From: Nostocoides sp. F2B08
Lineage (GTDB): Bacteria; Actinomycetota; Actinomycetes; Actinomycetales; Dermatophilaceae
Reading direction: 5' to 3'
DNA: 64,000 nt
Assembly (NCBI RefSeq): GCF_009184895.1
Contig: NZ_WESE01000001.1
Coordinates: 310,001 to 374,000 of the forward strand
Every line of letters starts with the position of its first letter. Position 1 is the stretch's first letter. Below the pieces are notes generated by a model, which was not told the origin of the DNA, made no database searches, and saw only the letters and a program-made list of their open reading frames with translations. Shown in pieces: positions 7,882-17,446 of this stretch. The translations under genes and the position numbers were made by a program.

Positions 7882-8823
7882 TCAGGAGACCGGGACGCTG
7901 GGGAGGGGTCCGCCGAACCAGTCCTCGACGAGCGCGCGCGAGATCGAGAATCCGGGACTGGGGCGGTACTCCCCCCGGGCGATGAGATCCCGTACGTCAT
8001 CCCGGCTCACCCAGCGGGCCTCGACGATCTCGACCCGGTCGAGCACGAGGTCGGTCTGCACGGCTCGGGCTGTGAAGCCGATCATGAGCGAGGACGGGAA
8101 CGGCCACGGCTGGTCGGCGACGTACTCGACGTCCCTCACCTCGATCCCGACCTCCTCCCGCACCTCGCGCGCGACGGCCTGTTCGAGGGTCTCCCCCGGC
8201 TCGACGAAGCCGGCGAGGACCGACATCCGACCCGGAGGCCAGGCCGGAGCCCGTCCCAGCAGGAGCCGGTCGGCATCGTCGGTAACCGCCATGATGACGG
8301 CGATGTCGGTCCGGGGGTAGTGGTCGCTCCCGTCCTCGGGACAGCGCCTGATCCAGCCCGCCAGGACGGGTTCGGTCGGCGCTCCGCACCGGCTGCACCG
8401 CTGGTGGCTGCGATGCCAGTTGGCCAGACCGAGCGAGGTCGCGACGAGCGCAGCCGTATCCGGGTCCAGGGCCCCGGCCAGATCCCGCAGTCCGGCCCGC
8501 CCTGCCTGGCCGCGGTGGGGAGATGGGGCGGCAGAAGAGGGCACGACCAGCAGGTATGCGGTGCTCGCCCCCGCGTGCGCGCTCCCCTCGGTGGTGGCGA
8601 CCTCACCGAGGAAGACGACGAGCTCCGCATCGGCGTCGTCGGGAGCCGGCGCTCGGACGGCGAGGTCGTGTCGCCCCGTGACCGTGAACTCGTCCCCCAC
8701 CAGCTCGATGACGCGGGTGGCGGGATCGGCGAGGAGCCGCCGGATCAGTTCGGGATCGCTCCGGCGATGGGCCGCCCGGTCGACCGCGCCGTCGGCGAAG
8801 GTGACAGCGTTGAGGCGGCTCAC
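7882..8823 (-). CDS. nudC: NAD(+) diphosphatase (NADH pyrophosphatase)
   Basis: A 313-residue NUDIX enzyme that cleaves NAD(H) to NMN(H) and AMP and, in some bacteria, removes NAD caps from RNA. Zinc-binding cysteines are in CSRCG and RRCPEDG near residues 120-145. The NUDIX box is GFVEPGETLEQ followed by REVREEVGIEV, and the NudC-specific QPWPFPSS motif follows it. GTG 8823 is preferred over ATG 8853 because a TAGGCT -10 box lies 7 bases upstream of it (8831-8836), between the two starts. It converges on the mycoredoxin gene. Confidence 0.9.
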   Translation of the reverse strand: MSRLNAVTFADGAVDRAAHRRSDPELIRRLLADPATRVIELVGDEFTVTGRHDLAVRAPAPDDADAELVVFLGEVATTEGSAHAGASTAYLLVVPSSAAPSPHRGQAGRAGLRDLAGALDPDTAALVATSLGLANWHRSHQRCSRCGAPTEPVLAGWIRRCPEDGSDHYPRTDIAVIMAVTDDADRLLLGRAPAWPPGRMSVLAGFVEPGETLEQAVAREVREEVGIEVRDVEYVADQPWPFPSSLMIGFTARAVQTDLVLDRVEIVEARWVSRDDVRDLIARGEYRPSPGFSISRALVEDWFGGPLPSVPVS

Positions 8824-8830
8824 AGCCGCG

Positions 8831-8836
8831 AGCCTA
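8831..8836 (-). promoter_or_regulatory. Predicted -10 box of nudC (leaderless)
   Basis: TAGGCT on the minus strand lies 7 bases before the GTG at 8823, with no ribosome-binding site. It supports GTG 8823 as the start codon. Confidence 0.5.
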
Positions 8837-8913
8837 GTCCGGCGCGCATGCAATCGTCCGCCCGCGGGGTGTCCCTCACCGCTTCCACGTGGCCGACGGC
8901 TTACGGTGGGTTC

Positions 8914-10422
8914 GTGGACCGCTCCCTACGCCTCGCCGCCCTGGCGAGCGCGGCTGTGCCGGGCCTGGACCCCATGGCGGTTCAAGAGGTCGTGTCGGCG
9001 GATGACGAGCACTTCGACGTCGCCTTCATCCAGGACACCCAGCAGCGCCGGTGGGTGATCCGAGCCCCGCGTGACGAGGTCTCCGCGGCGCGCATGGACG
9101 CCAGCCTGGCCATGCTCGCGCTGCTCCATCGACGCGTGCCGTTCGCGGTTCCGGCCGCCAAGGGCTTCGCGCCCATCGCCAAGATCGGCCGGGCGGCGGT
9201 CCATACCTACATTCCGGGCCATCCGCTGGATCTCGCCGCCCTCCGACCGGGGCATCCGGTCACCTCGGAGCTCGGCCGCACGATCGCCCTCATCCACAAC
9301 GTCGACCGGGGTCTGTTCGACGAGGCGGGACTTGCGTCGTACGACGCCGAGGCCTACCGCAGACGGCACCTCGCCGAGATCGATCGAGGCGCCGCAACGG
9401 GCCGCGTGCCTTCGGGCCTGCTCGCGCGGTGGGAAGAGGCGTTGGACGATGTGCGCCTATGGCGCTTCGCGCCGACGCCGGTGCATGGAGCGCTCTCCGG
9501 CTCGGACGTTCTCGTCGCCTTCCCGGACCCCACGGATCCGTCGCGGGCGACGATCCGAGGCGTCACGGGGTGGGAGGAGGCCAAGGTCGCCGACCCTGCC
9601 GACGACTTCGCCGCACTCGTGGCCCTGGCGGCACCGGAGGTCGTGGACAGCGTGCTGACCGCCTACGCGCACGTGCGCGTCGAGCGTCCCGACGAGCACC
9701 TGCTGGCCCGAGCGCGGCTGGTGAGCGAGCTCGCTCTGCTCGCATCGCTGCTGGGCGCCGTGAAGTCTCGAGACGAAGTCACGACCGAAGCGACCACGGC
9801 ACGGTTGCGCCGCCTCGATGACACCGTCCACAGCGAGAGGCAGGCTCGTCGACTGCGGATCGTGCCGTCCGGGTCCGGCTCGGCTGACGGGACCGCGAGC
9901 GCCGCAGCCGCCTCGGCACCGTCCGGTACAGCCCCGTCGGCACCGACCGGAAGACCGGAGACCCCTCGCCGGAGTGGTGTGATCGACCAGGACGATGACG
10001 CCACGGATGTCATCGACATGGTCGACGGCGAGGTCCCGGCGAAGGAGCCCGGCGACTCAGTTGGCGATGGGTCGTCGAGCGGCAACGCCCGCGAGCCCAG
10101 TGCCGCCGAATCACGAGGGTCCGACAGTACCGCTGGCGCGGGGGGTGTCGCGGGCGAATCACCCGAGTCAGCGGCCATCGGTTCAGGGGGCACTGACTTG
10201 AAGACCACTGCGTCGCAGACCACTGAGTCGCAGACCACGGCGTCGGAGGCCCCTGAGCCCGGGGATGCCGCGTCCCCGAACGCTACGACCGGGATGGCCG
10301 CGTCCGAGGGTGCTGCGACCCCGACCGACGGCACCTCGAGCTCCAGCGGCGCGACCCCAGTGCACCCGGACCCTTCCGAGGGCGCGAACGACGCCGGCGA
10401 GGATGGGCGCGTTTCAGGCTGA
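8914..10422 (+). CDS. Phosphotransferase-fold protein, probable pseudokinase
   Basis: A 502-residue protein whose first 310 residues have the aminoglycoside/macrolide phosphotransferase (APH) fold. The segment normally reading HGDLxxxN is HGALSGSD at 191-198, so the catalytic aspartate is alanine. The segment normally holding the metal-binding aspartate (IDW) reads GVTGW at 216-220. Both losses suggest a non-catalytic protein. Residues 310-502 are a low-complexity Ala/Ser/Thr/Pro/Glu tail, probably disordered. GTG 8914 has a TACGGT -10 box 6 bases upstream. Homologues are often annotated as macrolide phosphotransferases; that activity is not supported here. Confidence 0.75.
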   Translation: MDRSLRLAALASAAVPGLDPMAVQEVVSADDEHFDVAFIQDTQQRRWVIRAPRDEVSAARMDASLAMLALLHRRVPFAVPAAKGFAPIAKIGRAAVHTYIPGHPLDLAALRPGHPVTSELGRTIALIHNVDRGLFDEAGLASYDAEAYRRRHLAEIDRGAATGRVPSGLLARWEEALDDVRLWRFAPTPVHGALSGSDVLVAFPDPTDPSRATIRGVTGWEEAKVADPADDFAALVALAAPEVVDSVLTAYAHVRVERPDEHLLARARLVSELALLASLLGAVKSRDEVTTEATTARLRRLDDTVHSERQARRLRIVPSGSGSADGTASAAAASAPSGTAPSAPTGRPETPRRSGVIDQDDDATDVIDMVDGEVPAKEPGDSVGDGSSSGNAREPSAAESRGSDSTAGAGGVAGESPESAAIGSGGTDLKTTASQTTESQTTASEAPEPGDAASPNATTGMAASEGAATPTDGTSSSSGATPVHPDPSEGANDAGEDGRVSG

Positions 10423-10448
10423 CGCATCTCTCCCGACCCGCGGTGGGG

Positions 10449-13400
10449 TCAGTCATCCTCGGCGGAGGACTGTGCCGCGCGAGCGACCGCGTCCAGCACG
10501 GCGACGATCTCCTGCTCCTCGGGCAGCCGCGGGCGCACCGTGCGACCGGATGCCGCGAAGTAGAACGCCACGTCGACCGACCCTCGGGCGAGGTCGTGGA
10601 TCCGCTCCCACGCGAGGGCGTAGACCCCGAGCTGGATGGCGCGATGGGCGAGGTCGCTGTCCCGACCGACGTCCCCCGACTTCCAGTCGACGATCGTGTG
10701 ACCACCGTCCGGCCGGGGGAACACCGCGTCGATGCGACCGCGCACAGAAACCGGGCCGCCAGCGGTCGGGATCACCGTCTCGACATCGGTCTCGACCGCG
10801 AGCGGCCTCCGGTCCGCCCACTCACTGTCGAGGAACCGCGTCTTCATGGCAACCAGGTCGTCGTCATCGGCCCGGTCCGACACCGGATCGGCACTGCCGG
10901 GGAGGTCGTCCCAGTCGAGCATGGCGGCCCGGCCGAAGTGCTGTTCCACGAACGCGTGGAACTGCGTACCTCGACGAGCGGCGCGGTTCGGGGCGGCGGG
11001 CATGGGTCGCCGGAGGTCGGCGGCATAGGCCCGCGGCGAGCGGGCGGCGGACACGACTCCGGACGCGGAGATGGTCTCAAGTGGTGGATGGACACTCGTA
11101 CCGCCGCGCTGGTCCTCCTCGACCGCGAGTACACGTCGGACCAGGACATGGATCGGGTCGCTCTCCCCGGTCGCGACGGGCTCCGCGTCGAGCATCCGCC
11201 ACCGCACGGCGCGGGCCGCGACCTCGAGACGCGCTCGATCGGCGCGCGGCCCGCCCGACGGCCACAGCACGACCTTCTCCGTGGTCGTGTCGGGCCGCTC
11301 GGCGGACTCCACCGACGGCATGGTCGCCCAGGTGAGGACGGTGACGGGACCGTTCTCACCCATGCGCAGGTCCCCTTCGTCGAGCTGGGCTGCCTGCATT
11401 CTCGGGTCGTGGTCGATCAAGCCGGCGCCCGCGAGCGCTTCGGCGAGGAACCGCGAGGTGATGCGCGGCGTCTTCTGCGGACCCCAGACCGAGCAGCTGA
11501 GCAGCAGCTGCTCGCGGGCGCGGGTCACGGCGACGTAGGCCAGTCGGCGCTCCTCGTCCATGGCGTGGCGACCCATCGCGGCGGTGAAGTCGGACCAGGC
11601 GGACTTGGCGGCCGCGGTGTCCGGCAGCGAGCGCCAGTCGAGGTCCGGGAGCGCAGCCCGGTCGCCGCGCAATGCGTGCGGGATTCCGGCTGCAGTGACG
11701 GAGCCGAGCCATCCCTTGCCGGTCTGCTCTCCGATTCTCCAGCGGCCGTCACGGACGGACGACGAGGTCGAGCCGTGGCTGGGAAAGGTCGCCTCGACCA
11801 TCCCCGGCACAGCCACGAGGTCCCACTCCAGCCCTTTGGCGGCGTGGATGGTCATGATGGCGACCGGACCGGCCGCGCTGTCGCCGGCTCGCGTCTCGAG
11901 TCCCCGCTCGTGTTCCTCGGCGGCCTCCAGCCAGGCGAGGAAGGCACCGAGGGTGGCGTGGTCGGCGCCGGCCGAGAAGTCGGCGGCAACATCGACGAAC
12001 GCGTCCAGGTGGGCCCGTGCCGCCGAGAGATAGTAGCCCGGTCGGGCCGCGACCTCGACGTCGATTCCGAGGGCTCGCTCGGCGACCGCCACCAGGTCTG
12101 GCAACGGCAGCGACGTCGCGCGACGAACCGACCGGATCACCTCGCTCAGCGATGCGAGCCGGTCCAGGGCTGTCGGCGATACGTGCTCTCCCTGGGGGCC
12201 ACGCCAGTCAGGTCCCGGGAGGTCCTCGAGCGCTTCGGCCAACGTCGTCGTGTCGGTCGTGTCCCGAGCCTGGTCCCGAATCGGCTCGGGCCCGGCCCGA
12301 AGTCGTTGGCGGTGACGGGCGTGGGTCCACAGTCCGTCGAGGTCAGCCGGGCCGATTCGCACGAGCGGACCGAGCAGCAGCCGCATGAGATGGTCGCCGC
12401 GAGTGGGGTCGTGAACGACGGCCAGCAGAGCGACGACGTCCTCGACCTCCGGCGTGAGGAGCAGTCCCCCGAGACCGACCACCTCGTAGGGAACGCCTTC
12501 GGCCTCGAGCGCCTCCATGATCGGCCGGAACTGACGCCGCTTCCGGCAGAGGACGGCCGCCGACACCTCGGGTGACCCGGCTCGACGTTCGCGGAGCCAT
12601 CCCGCGACGGCACGTGCCTCGTCGGCGTCGGTCGCCGTCCGCATCGCGAAGACCCGACCGACCGGCGCGCCCGGGCGGGGAGTCAGCTCCGTCACCGGGA
12701 CAGTGGCCCCCTCCCGCAACGGCGCGGAGAGCGAGTTGGCGACTGCGAGCACCCGCTCGGCGTTGCGCCAGCTCGTGGCAAGAGGTAGCGCAGCGACCTC
12801 CGATGCCCTGCCCTCGGCATCCACGGCATCCTGGGCACCCCCGGCATCCTCGGAAGTCCCGGCATCCTCGGAACTCCAGGCGTCCGTGGCGTTCCCGGCA
12901 TCGGGGGTTCGGCACGCGAAGGATCGCTGGAAGGCGGACAGGGTCGTCGCACTCGCTCCTCGCCAACCGTAGATCGACTGGTGCGGGTCGCCGACCGCGG
13001 TGACGGCTGTACGCGGGAACAGGGAGCGGAGAAGCTCCAGCTGGGCGTGGGAGGTGTCCTGGAACTCGTCGAGCAGGACAGCCCGGAACCGCTCCTGCTG
13101 GATGCCGGCGATGTCGGGGAACTGCGCGGCCAGCCGGGCTGCGACGGCCATCTGGTCCGCGAAGTCCATGGCGTCCCGACCACGCTTGAGGTCGGCGTAG
13201 CGACGGGCGACGTCGACGGCGACGCAGCGCGCGCGCAGGGACGCTGCGGCGGCACTCACCTCGGAGGGCACCGCCCTGGCCCGCCCGGCCAGGGGCAGCC
13301 CCTCCAGTGCGGCCGAGCACGTGCGGAAGTAGTCCTCGACCTCGTCGAGGTCGACGAGGTGTTCCGCGAGCTCACCTGAGAGAGTGAGCGCCGCACCGGC

Positions 13401-14117
13401 GAGCGAGCCCTCCCCGAGCTCGAACGCCGACACGTCCCCGTCGTAGCGGCAGGCCGCCTCGTAGGCGAGCTGCCAGGTGGCGGCCTCGGTCATCAGGCGC
13501 ACCGTCGGCTCGACCCCGACCAGGAGTCCGTGGTCCGCGACGATCGATCCGGCGTAGGCGTGGTAGGTCGAGATCGTCGGGCGTCCGGCGAGCGGATCCT
13601 CCGACATCCGAGCGGCAGAGGTCGCCGGACCCGTCGCCGGCGCCAGAAGTCCGACGTCCCGGAGCGTGCGCAGTCGGCGGTCCACCCGGGCGGACAGCTC
13701 GCTGGCGGCCTTTCGCGTGAACGTCAGGCCCAGGACCTGCTCGGGCTCCACCAGCCCGTTGGCGACGAGCCAGACGACCCGCGCCGCCATGGTTTCCGTC
13801 TTCCCGGAGCCTGCACCGGCGACCACGAGCACAGGCTCCAGAGGTGCCTCGATGACGGCCGCCTGCTCGTCGGTCGGGTCGTGCGGCTGGCCCAGCGCGC
13901 GGGCCAGCTCAACCGCGGACAGCAGGCGCGTACCGTCGCCGCCTCGACGGTCGACGTCGGAAGGTGTCTGGACCTGCGACGGCGACTGCGTCCACGGGTC
14001 CGTCGGCATCTCCGCCTGCACCTCCGTCCGCATCTGCGGGGCGAGGGCGTCCGAAGCGCCGGTGGTCGCGCCACCCGAGCCACTGTCACGCGCGTCGTGA
14101 GAGTCCGCGATCCTCAT
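10449..14117 (-). CDS. adnB: AdnB-like helicase-nuclease
   Basis: A 1222-residue UvrD/RecB-type protein, the probable AdnB subunit of the AdnAB motor-nuclease that resects double-strand breaks. Walker A (GAGSGKTETM, near 101-110), Walker B (LLDEFQD) and motif III (QSIYGWRGAS) are intact, so this should be the active motor. The C-terminus has a RecB nuclease centre (IVDWKSGD) with QLGVYALAW. An acidic Ala/Asp/Ser-rich insert encoded by short direct repeats interrupts the motor domain around 12,800-12,910. ATG 14117 overlaps the adnA stop codon by 4 bases. Confidence 0.88.
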   Translation of the reverse strand: MRIADSHDARDSGSGGATTGASDALAPQMRTEVQAEMPTDPWTQSPSQVQTPSDVDRRGGDGTRLLSAVELARALGQPHDPTDEQAAVIEAPLEPVLVVAGAGSGKTETMAARVVWLVANGLVEPEQVLGLTFTRKAASELSARVDRRLRTLRDVGLLAPATGPATSAARMSEDPLAGRPTISTYHAYAGSIVADHGLLVGVEPTVRLMTEAATWQLAYEAACRYDGDVSAFELGEGSLAGAALTLSGELAEHLVDLDEVEDYFRTCSAALEGLPLAGRARAVPSEVSAAAASLRARCVAVDVARRYADLKRGRDAMDFADQMAVAARLAAQFPDIAGIQQERFRAVLLDEFQDTSHAQLELLRSLFPRTAVTAVGDPHQSIYGWRGASATTLSAFQRSFACRTPDAGNATDAWSSEDAGTSEDAGGAQDAVDAEGRASEVAALPLATSWRNAERVLAVANSLSAPLREGATVPVTELTPRPGAPVGRVFAMRTATDADEARAVAGWLRERRAGSPEVSAAVLCRKRRQFRPIMEALEAEGVPYEVVGLGGLLLTPEVEDVVALLAVVHDPTRGDHLMRLLLGPLVRIGPADLDGLWTHARHRQRLRAGPEPIRDQARDTTDTTTLAEALEDLPGPDWRGPQGEHVSPTALDRLASLSEVIRSVRRATSLPLPDLVAVAERALGIDVEVAARPGYYLSAARAHLDAFVDVAADFSAGADHATLGAFLAWLEAAEEHERGLETRAGDSAAGPVAIMTIHAAKGLEWDLVAVPGMVEATFPSHGSTSSSVRDGRWRIGEQTGKGWLGSVTAAGIPHALRGDRAALPDLDWRSLPDTAAAKSAWSDFTAAMGRHAMDEERRLAYVAVTRAREQLLLSCSVWGPQKTPRITSRFLAEALAGAGLIDHDPRMQAAQLDEGDLRMGENGPVTVLTWATMPSVESAERPDTTTEKVVLWPSGGPRADRARLEVAARAVRWRMLDAEPVATGESDPIHVLVRRVLAVEEDQRGGTSVHPPLETISASGVVSAARSPRAYAADLRRPMPAAPNRAARRGTQFHAFVEQHFGRAAMLDWDDLPGSADPVSDRADDDDLVAMKTRFLDSEWADRRPLAVETDVETVIPTAGGPVSVRGRIDAVFPRPDGGHTIVDWKSGDVGRDSDLAHRAIQLGVYALAWERIHDLARGSVDVAFYFAASGRTVRPRLPEEQEIVAVLDAVARAAQSSAEDD

Positions 14118-17100
14118 GCCAGCGACGCTCCTTCGGGCTGAGCGGGACAAGTGCGTCGGACCGGGCAGCGTTGACACCGCTGCTCCTCGGGACGGGCCTC
14201 GAACGTGCCGGACGACATCCCTTCTGCCGTCGCCTCGATCAGGGCGTGGGCCCATCGCGGGTCGGGGTCGTCGTCGAGCCGACGCTGCTCCTCGAACCCC
14301 GCTCCGCGCCGACCGGCAGCCTTGCCGAGCTGCAGGAGGGCGGCTCCGGCGGACTCCGGACCGCGCTCCCCGACGTCGAGACCGACCTCCGTGAGGTGTT
14401 TGTCGAAGGCGCCCGCCCCCAGCGCGACCTGATAGGCGCCGAGCTGGGCGTGTCGCGGCAGGTCGGCCTTGCGCGTGGCCGTCGAGCCGGTCTTGTAGTC
14501 GATGATGCGCACCCTGCCCTGCTCGTCCGCCTCGATCCTGTCGACCTGGCCGCGCAGGACGGCGCGATCCAGGGCGACGCGCATCGAGACCTCGGCGCCC
14601 ACCGCTCTCCACCCCTGAGACCGCGCCTGCTCGACATAGGCGCCGAGCCGCTCGACCATGTCGTGGGCCAGGGCACGGGTGCGGTCGCTGACCCACCCGG
14701 GAGTGAGCCCGAGCAGCCCCCATCGTGCGTTCACCTCGGCGGCCATCCTCTCGGTCGGGGCGTCGCCGAGGTCCCGGGCGATGTCGTGCACGAGCGTTCC
14801 GAGTGCCGACGACCCCACAGGCGGGCCGTCGCCTCCGCGCGTCGTCAGGAGCCACCGAAGCGGGCAGTCCTCAAAGGTCTGGATCCGCGACGGCGACACG
14901 TCGACGGCGACGTCGCGCGGCAGGAGCACACGGGCACTCGTCGTGTCGCGCAGCGCCCACCACTGCTCGGGGTCCGCACCCGCGACGCCCGCCTCGGCCA
15001 GGCGGGCCAGGCCCGCAGCGACCGCCGGATCCGGGTCTCCCGTCGGCGCCGCCATGAGGTTCTGCCTCAGCCACGCGACGAGCTCCCGCGACGTCGTCGG
15101 ACGGCTGACCTCGGTCGGCTCACGGTCCTGGACCCCGCCGGGCTCGAGGAGGTCGAGATACGGGGAGGGTTGCTCGGTCTCGTCGCGGACGGCGGTGGCG
15201 ATCAGGTGCTCGGTGGCCCGGGTCACCGCCACATGGAACAGCCGGGTCTCATCGTGTCGGACGGCAGCCGCAGCGGAACGCCACGACCAGTCTCGGCCGC
15301 GGAGTCGGTCGACGAGCTCGGTGCTGCGCAGGAGCTGTCCTCGCAGCCGAGTGTCGGGCCACACGCCGTCCTGGACTCCCGAAATGATGACGAGTGGCCA
15401 GGAGCGTCCGGCCGCGCCGGCGGGGGTGAGCACCGCGACCGAGTCACCCTCGGGCGTTCGGACCGCGAGGGTGTCCCCGGGGAGCTCCTGCTCCTCGACG
15501 TGCTCGAGAAAGGCCATGGGGTCGGCGTGGGGCAGCCGGTCGGTGAACCTGGCGGCGGCTGCGAACAGCGCGAGGACGGCGTCGAGATCGCGGTCGGCTC
15601 GCGCACCATGAGCACCGCCCGCGAGCGCGGTCGCACGCCACCGGTCGGCCAGACCGAGCGCGGACCAGATCGACCAGAGGACATCCTCCACGAGCACGTC
15701 CCGGCGTGCGACCGGTCGGCCCTCCTCGTCGAGTGCGGCCACGACGTCCAGGCCGGCCCTGTATGCGGCTGCCACCCGACGCGCACCGGTCGCCTCGATC
15801 CCGACCTCCTGGAGGACGATCGGGTGCCGGATCGCCTCGACGAGGAGGTCATCGCTCGGTCGTCCGCCTCCTCCGGCCAGCTCGATGCGACGCAGCCCGC
15901 GGCGAAGCCGCCGCAGTTGCACGGCGTCGGTGCCGCCGACCCGGGAACCCAGCAGCTCGACGACGACCGCGGGAGTCAGATCACCCTGGTCGTCACCGTC
16001 GGCCGCGCCGAGCACGGCGCGCAGCAGCTGCAGCACCGGGCGCACCGCGGGCTCGTCGCGGACCGGAACCTCGGCGACGTCGGCGGCCACCGGCACGTCG
16101 GCTCTCGCGAGGGCGCGGCGGATCGAGTCACTGCGCCTCCCCCCTCGGACGACGACTGCGATGTCCCCCCACCGTCGACCGTCGAGCAGGACGGCCTCGC
16201 GGATCCGCGCCGCGACATAGGCTGCCTCCGCCGACGGGGTCCGCAGGAGATGGGTCTCCACCGTCCCCTTTGCGCGGGGGTCGGCCGGCACAACCTCCCG
16301 GTGTGCGACCTCGCCCACGCTGCCCACAGCCGACGCCACCCGGCGACTCGCCGCGAGGAGGGCGTCGGGACGGTATGCCGTGCGCAGCCGGATCGTCGTC
16401 GCCGCGCCGGTGCGCGAGAGAGTCGTCCAGTCCAACGGGGCGGCCGCTCCGCCCGCCAGGATGGCAGGGTCGGCGCCACGGAAGGACTGCACGCCCGAGT
16501 CGGGGTCTCCGAGGAGGACGATGTCGAGGGGCTGCGGCGACGCGAGCCCGACGATGGTGGCGAGGAGGCGGGCCGCCCCGGGAGTCAGCTCCTGGGCGTC
16601 ATCGACGACGATGAGCCGCAGGCCGGCCCGGACCTGTCCTGCCAAGGCGGCGTCGGTGCGCAAGGCCTCGGCCGCCGCCGCAACGATCCACGCCGGGTCG
16701 TAGGCGCCCGGACTCGCGAGAGCCGTGACCCGGTCGTACTCCTCGAGGAGCACTGCCGCGGCGCGCCACTCCGCCACGCCGTGGCGGTCGGCGAGCTCGA
16801 CCAGATCGGCCGCGCCGAGTGAGTTCTCGACGGCCCGCATGAGCAGGTCACGGAGCTCCGCGCGGAAGGCCCGGGTCGGCAGGGCGCCGAGGACGCTCTC
16901 CGGCCAGTCGGGACCGGTGACGTCTCCCGCCGCGTGCCCTGCGAGGAGGTCCCGGATGACGACGTCCTGCTCCGGGCCGTTGAGCAGCCGCGGCGGGGGA
17001 TCACCCACGAGGGCGGCACCGGCTCGCAGGACCCCGAACGCGAGCGAGGCGGCGGTGCGGGCGATCGGCGCCGTGGCCGTCCCCCCCAGCTCGGCCATAA

Positions 17101-17308
17101 TCCGACGCCGCAGCCCCGCCGCGGCCTGACGGGTCGAGGCGAGGACGAGCACCTGGTCCGTCCCGACCTCGCCGGTTCGGATGCGGTCCAGGACGATCGC
17201 CGTGGCCGTCTCCGTCTTGCCGGTGCGCGCGGACCCGAGCACGCGCAGCACACCGCCGCGATGGTCGATCGCTGCGCGTTGCTCGTCGGTGGGAACGGGG
17301 AAGGACAT
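14114..17308 (-). CDS. adnA: AdnA-like helicase-nuclease
   Basis: A 1064-residue UvrD-like N-terminal motor plus RecB-like nuclease, the probable AdnA partner. Walker A is GSARTGKTET near residue 25. Walker B reads VVDDAQE, with aspartate where active UvrD motors have glutamate, consistent with AdnA being the weaker motor. The nuclease centre is IIDYKTGS with QLGAYQVA. One cysteine in EDCPLRWLL and three at the end (CQRC, RRTC) form the AddB-type Fe-S cluster pattern. It is the first gene of the adnA-adnB pair; moeZ lies upstream on the same strand with a 138-base gap. Confidence 0.88.
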   Translation of the reverse strand: MSFPVPTDEQRAAIDHRGGVLRVLGSARTGKTETATAIVLDRIRTGEVGTDQVLVLASTRQAAAGLRRRIMAELGGTATAPIARTAASLAFGVLRAGAALVGDPPPRLLNGPEQDVVIRDLLAGHAAGDVTGPDWPESVLGALPTRAFRAELRDLLMRAVENSLGAADLVELADRHGVAEWRAAAVLLEEYDRVTALASPGAYDPAWIVAAAAEALRTDAALAGQVRAGLRLIVVDDAQELTPGAARLLATIVGLASPQPLDIVLLGDPDSGVQSFRGADPAILAGGAAAPLDWTTLSRTGAATTIRLRTAYRPDALLAASRRVASAVGSVGEVAHREVVPADPRAKGTVETHLLRTPSAEAAYVAARIREAVLLDGRRWGDIAVVVRGGRRSDSIRRALARADVPVAADVAEVPVRDEPAVRPVLQLLRAVLGAADGDDQGDLTPAVVVELLGSRVGGTDAVQLRRLRRGLRRIELAGGGGRPSDDLLVEAIRHPIVLQEVGIEATGARRVAAAYRAGLDVVAALDEEGRPVARRDVLVEDVLWSIWSALGLADRWRATALAGGAHGARADRDLDAVLALFAAAARFTDRLPHADPMAFLEHVEEQELPGDTLAVRTPEGDSVAVLTPAGAAGRSWPLVIISGVQDGVWPDTRLRGQLLRSTELVDRLRGRDWSWRSAAAAVRHDETRLFHVAVTRATEHLIATAVRDETEQPSPYLDLLEPGGVQDREPTEVSRPTTSRELVAWLRQNLMAAPTGDPDPAVAAGLARLAEAGVAGADPEQWWALRDTTSARVLLPRDVAVDVSPSRIQTFEDCPLRWLLTTRGGDGPPVGSSALGTLVHDIARDLGDAPTERMAAEVNARWGLLGLTPGWVSDRTRALAHDMVERLGAYVEQARSQGWRAVGAEVSMRVALDRAVLRGQVDRIEADEQGRVRIIDYKTGSTATRKADLPRHAQLGAYQVALGAGAFDKHLTEVGLDVGERGPESAGAALLQLGKAAGRRGAGFEEQRRLDDDPDPRWAHALIEATAEGMSSGTFEARPEEQRCQRCPVRRTCPAQPEGASLA

Positions 17309-17378
17309 GACCAGATCCCATCACGCCTCACCGACAGTCGACGACGGACCGTCCGGGCCCGATGATCCACCCCACCGC

Positions 17379-17404
17379 GACTCCCGACAGTGACTCCCGA
17401 CAGT
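17379..17404. repeat. Two perfect 13-bp direct repeats between moeZ and adnA
   Basis: GACTCCCGACAGT occurs at 17379-17391 and again at 17392-17404, followed by a decayed third copy ending in CTCGACAG. It lies in the 138-base gap upstream of adnA. It could be slipped-strand duplication or an operator. Confidence 0.6.
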
Positions 17405-17446
17405 GATGCTCGACAGCGACGACCGGCCCCACCGCCTATGGGTCAC

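Noticed and set aside
8914-10422. Macrolide 2'-phosphotransferase (resistance gene)
   Set aside because: Both catalytic aspartate positions are substituted and the gene is in a conserved housekeeping block.
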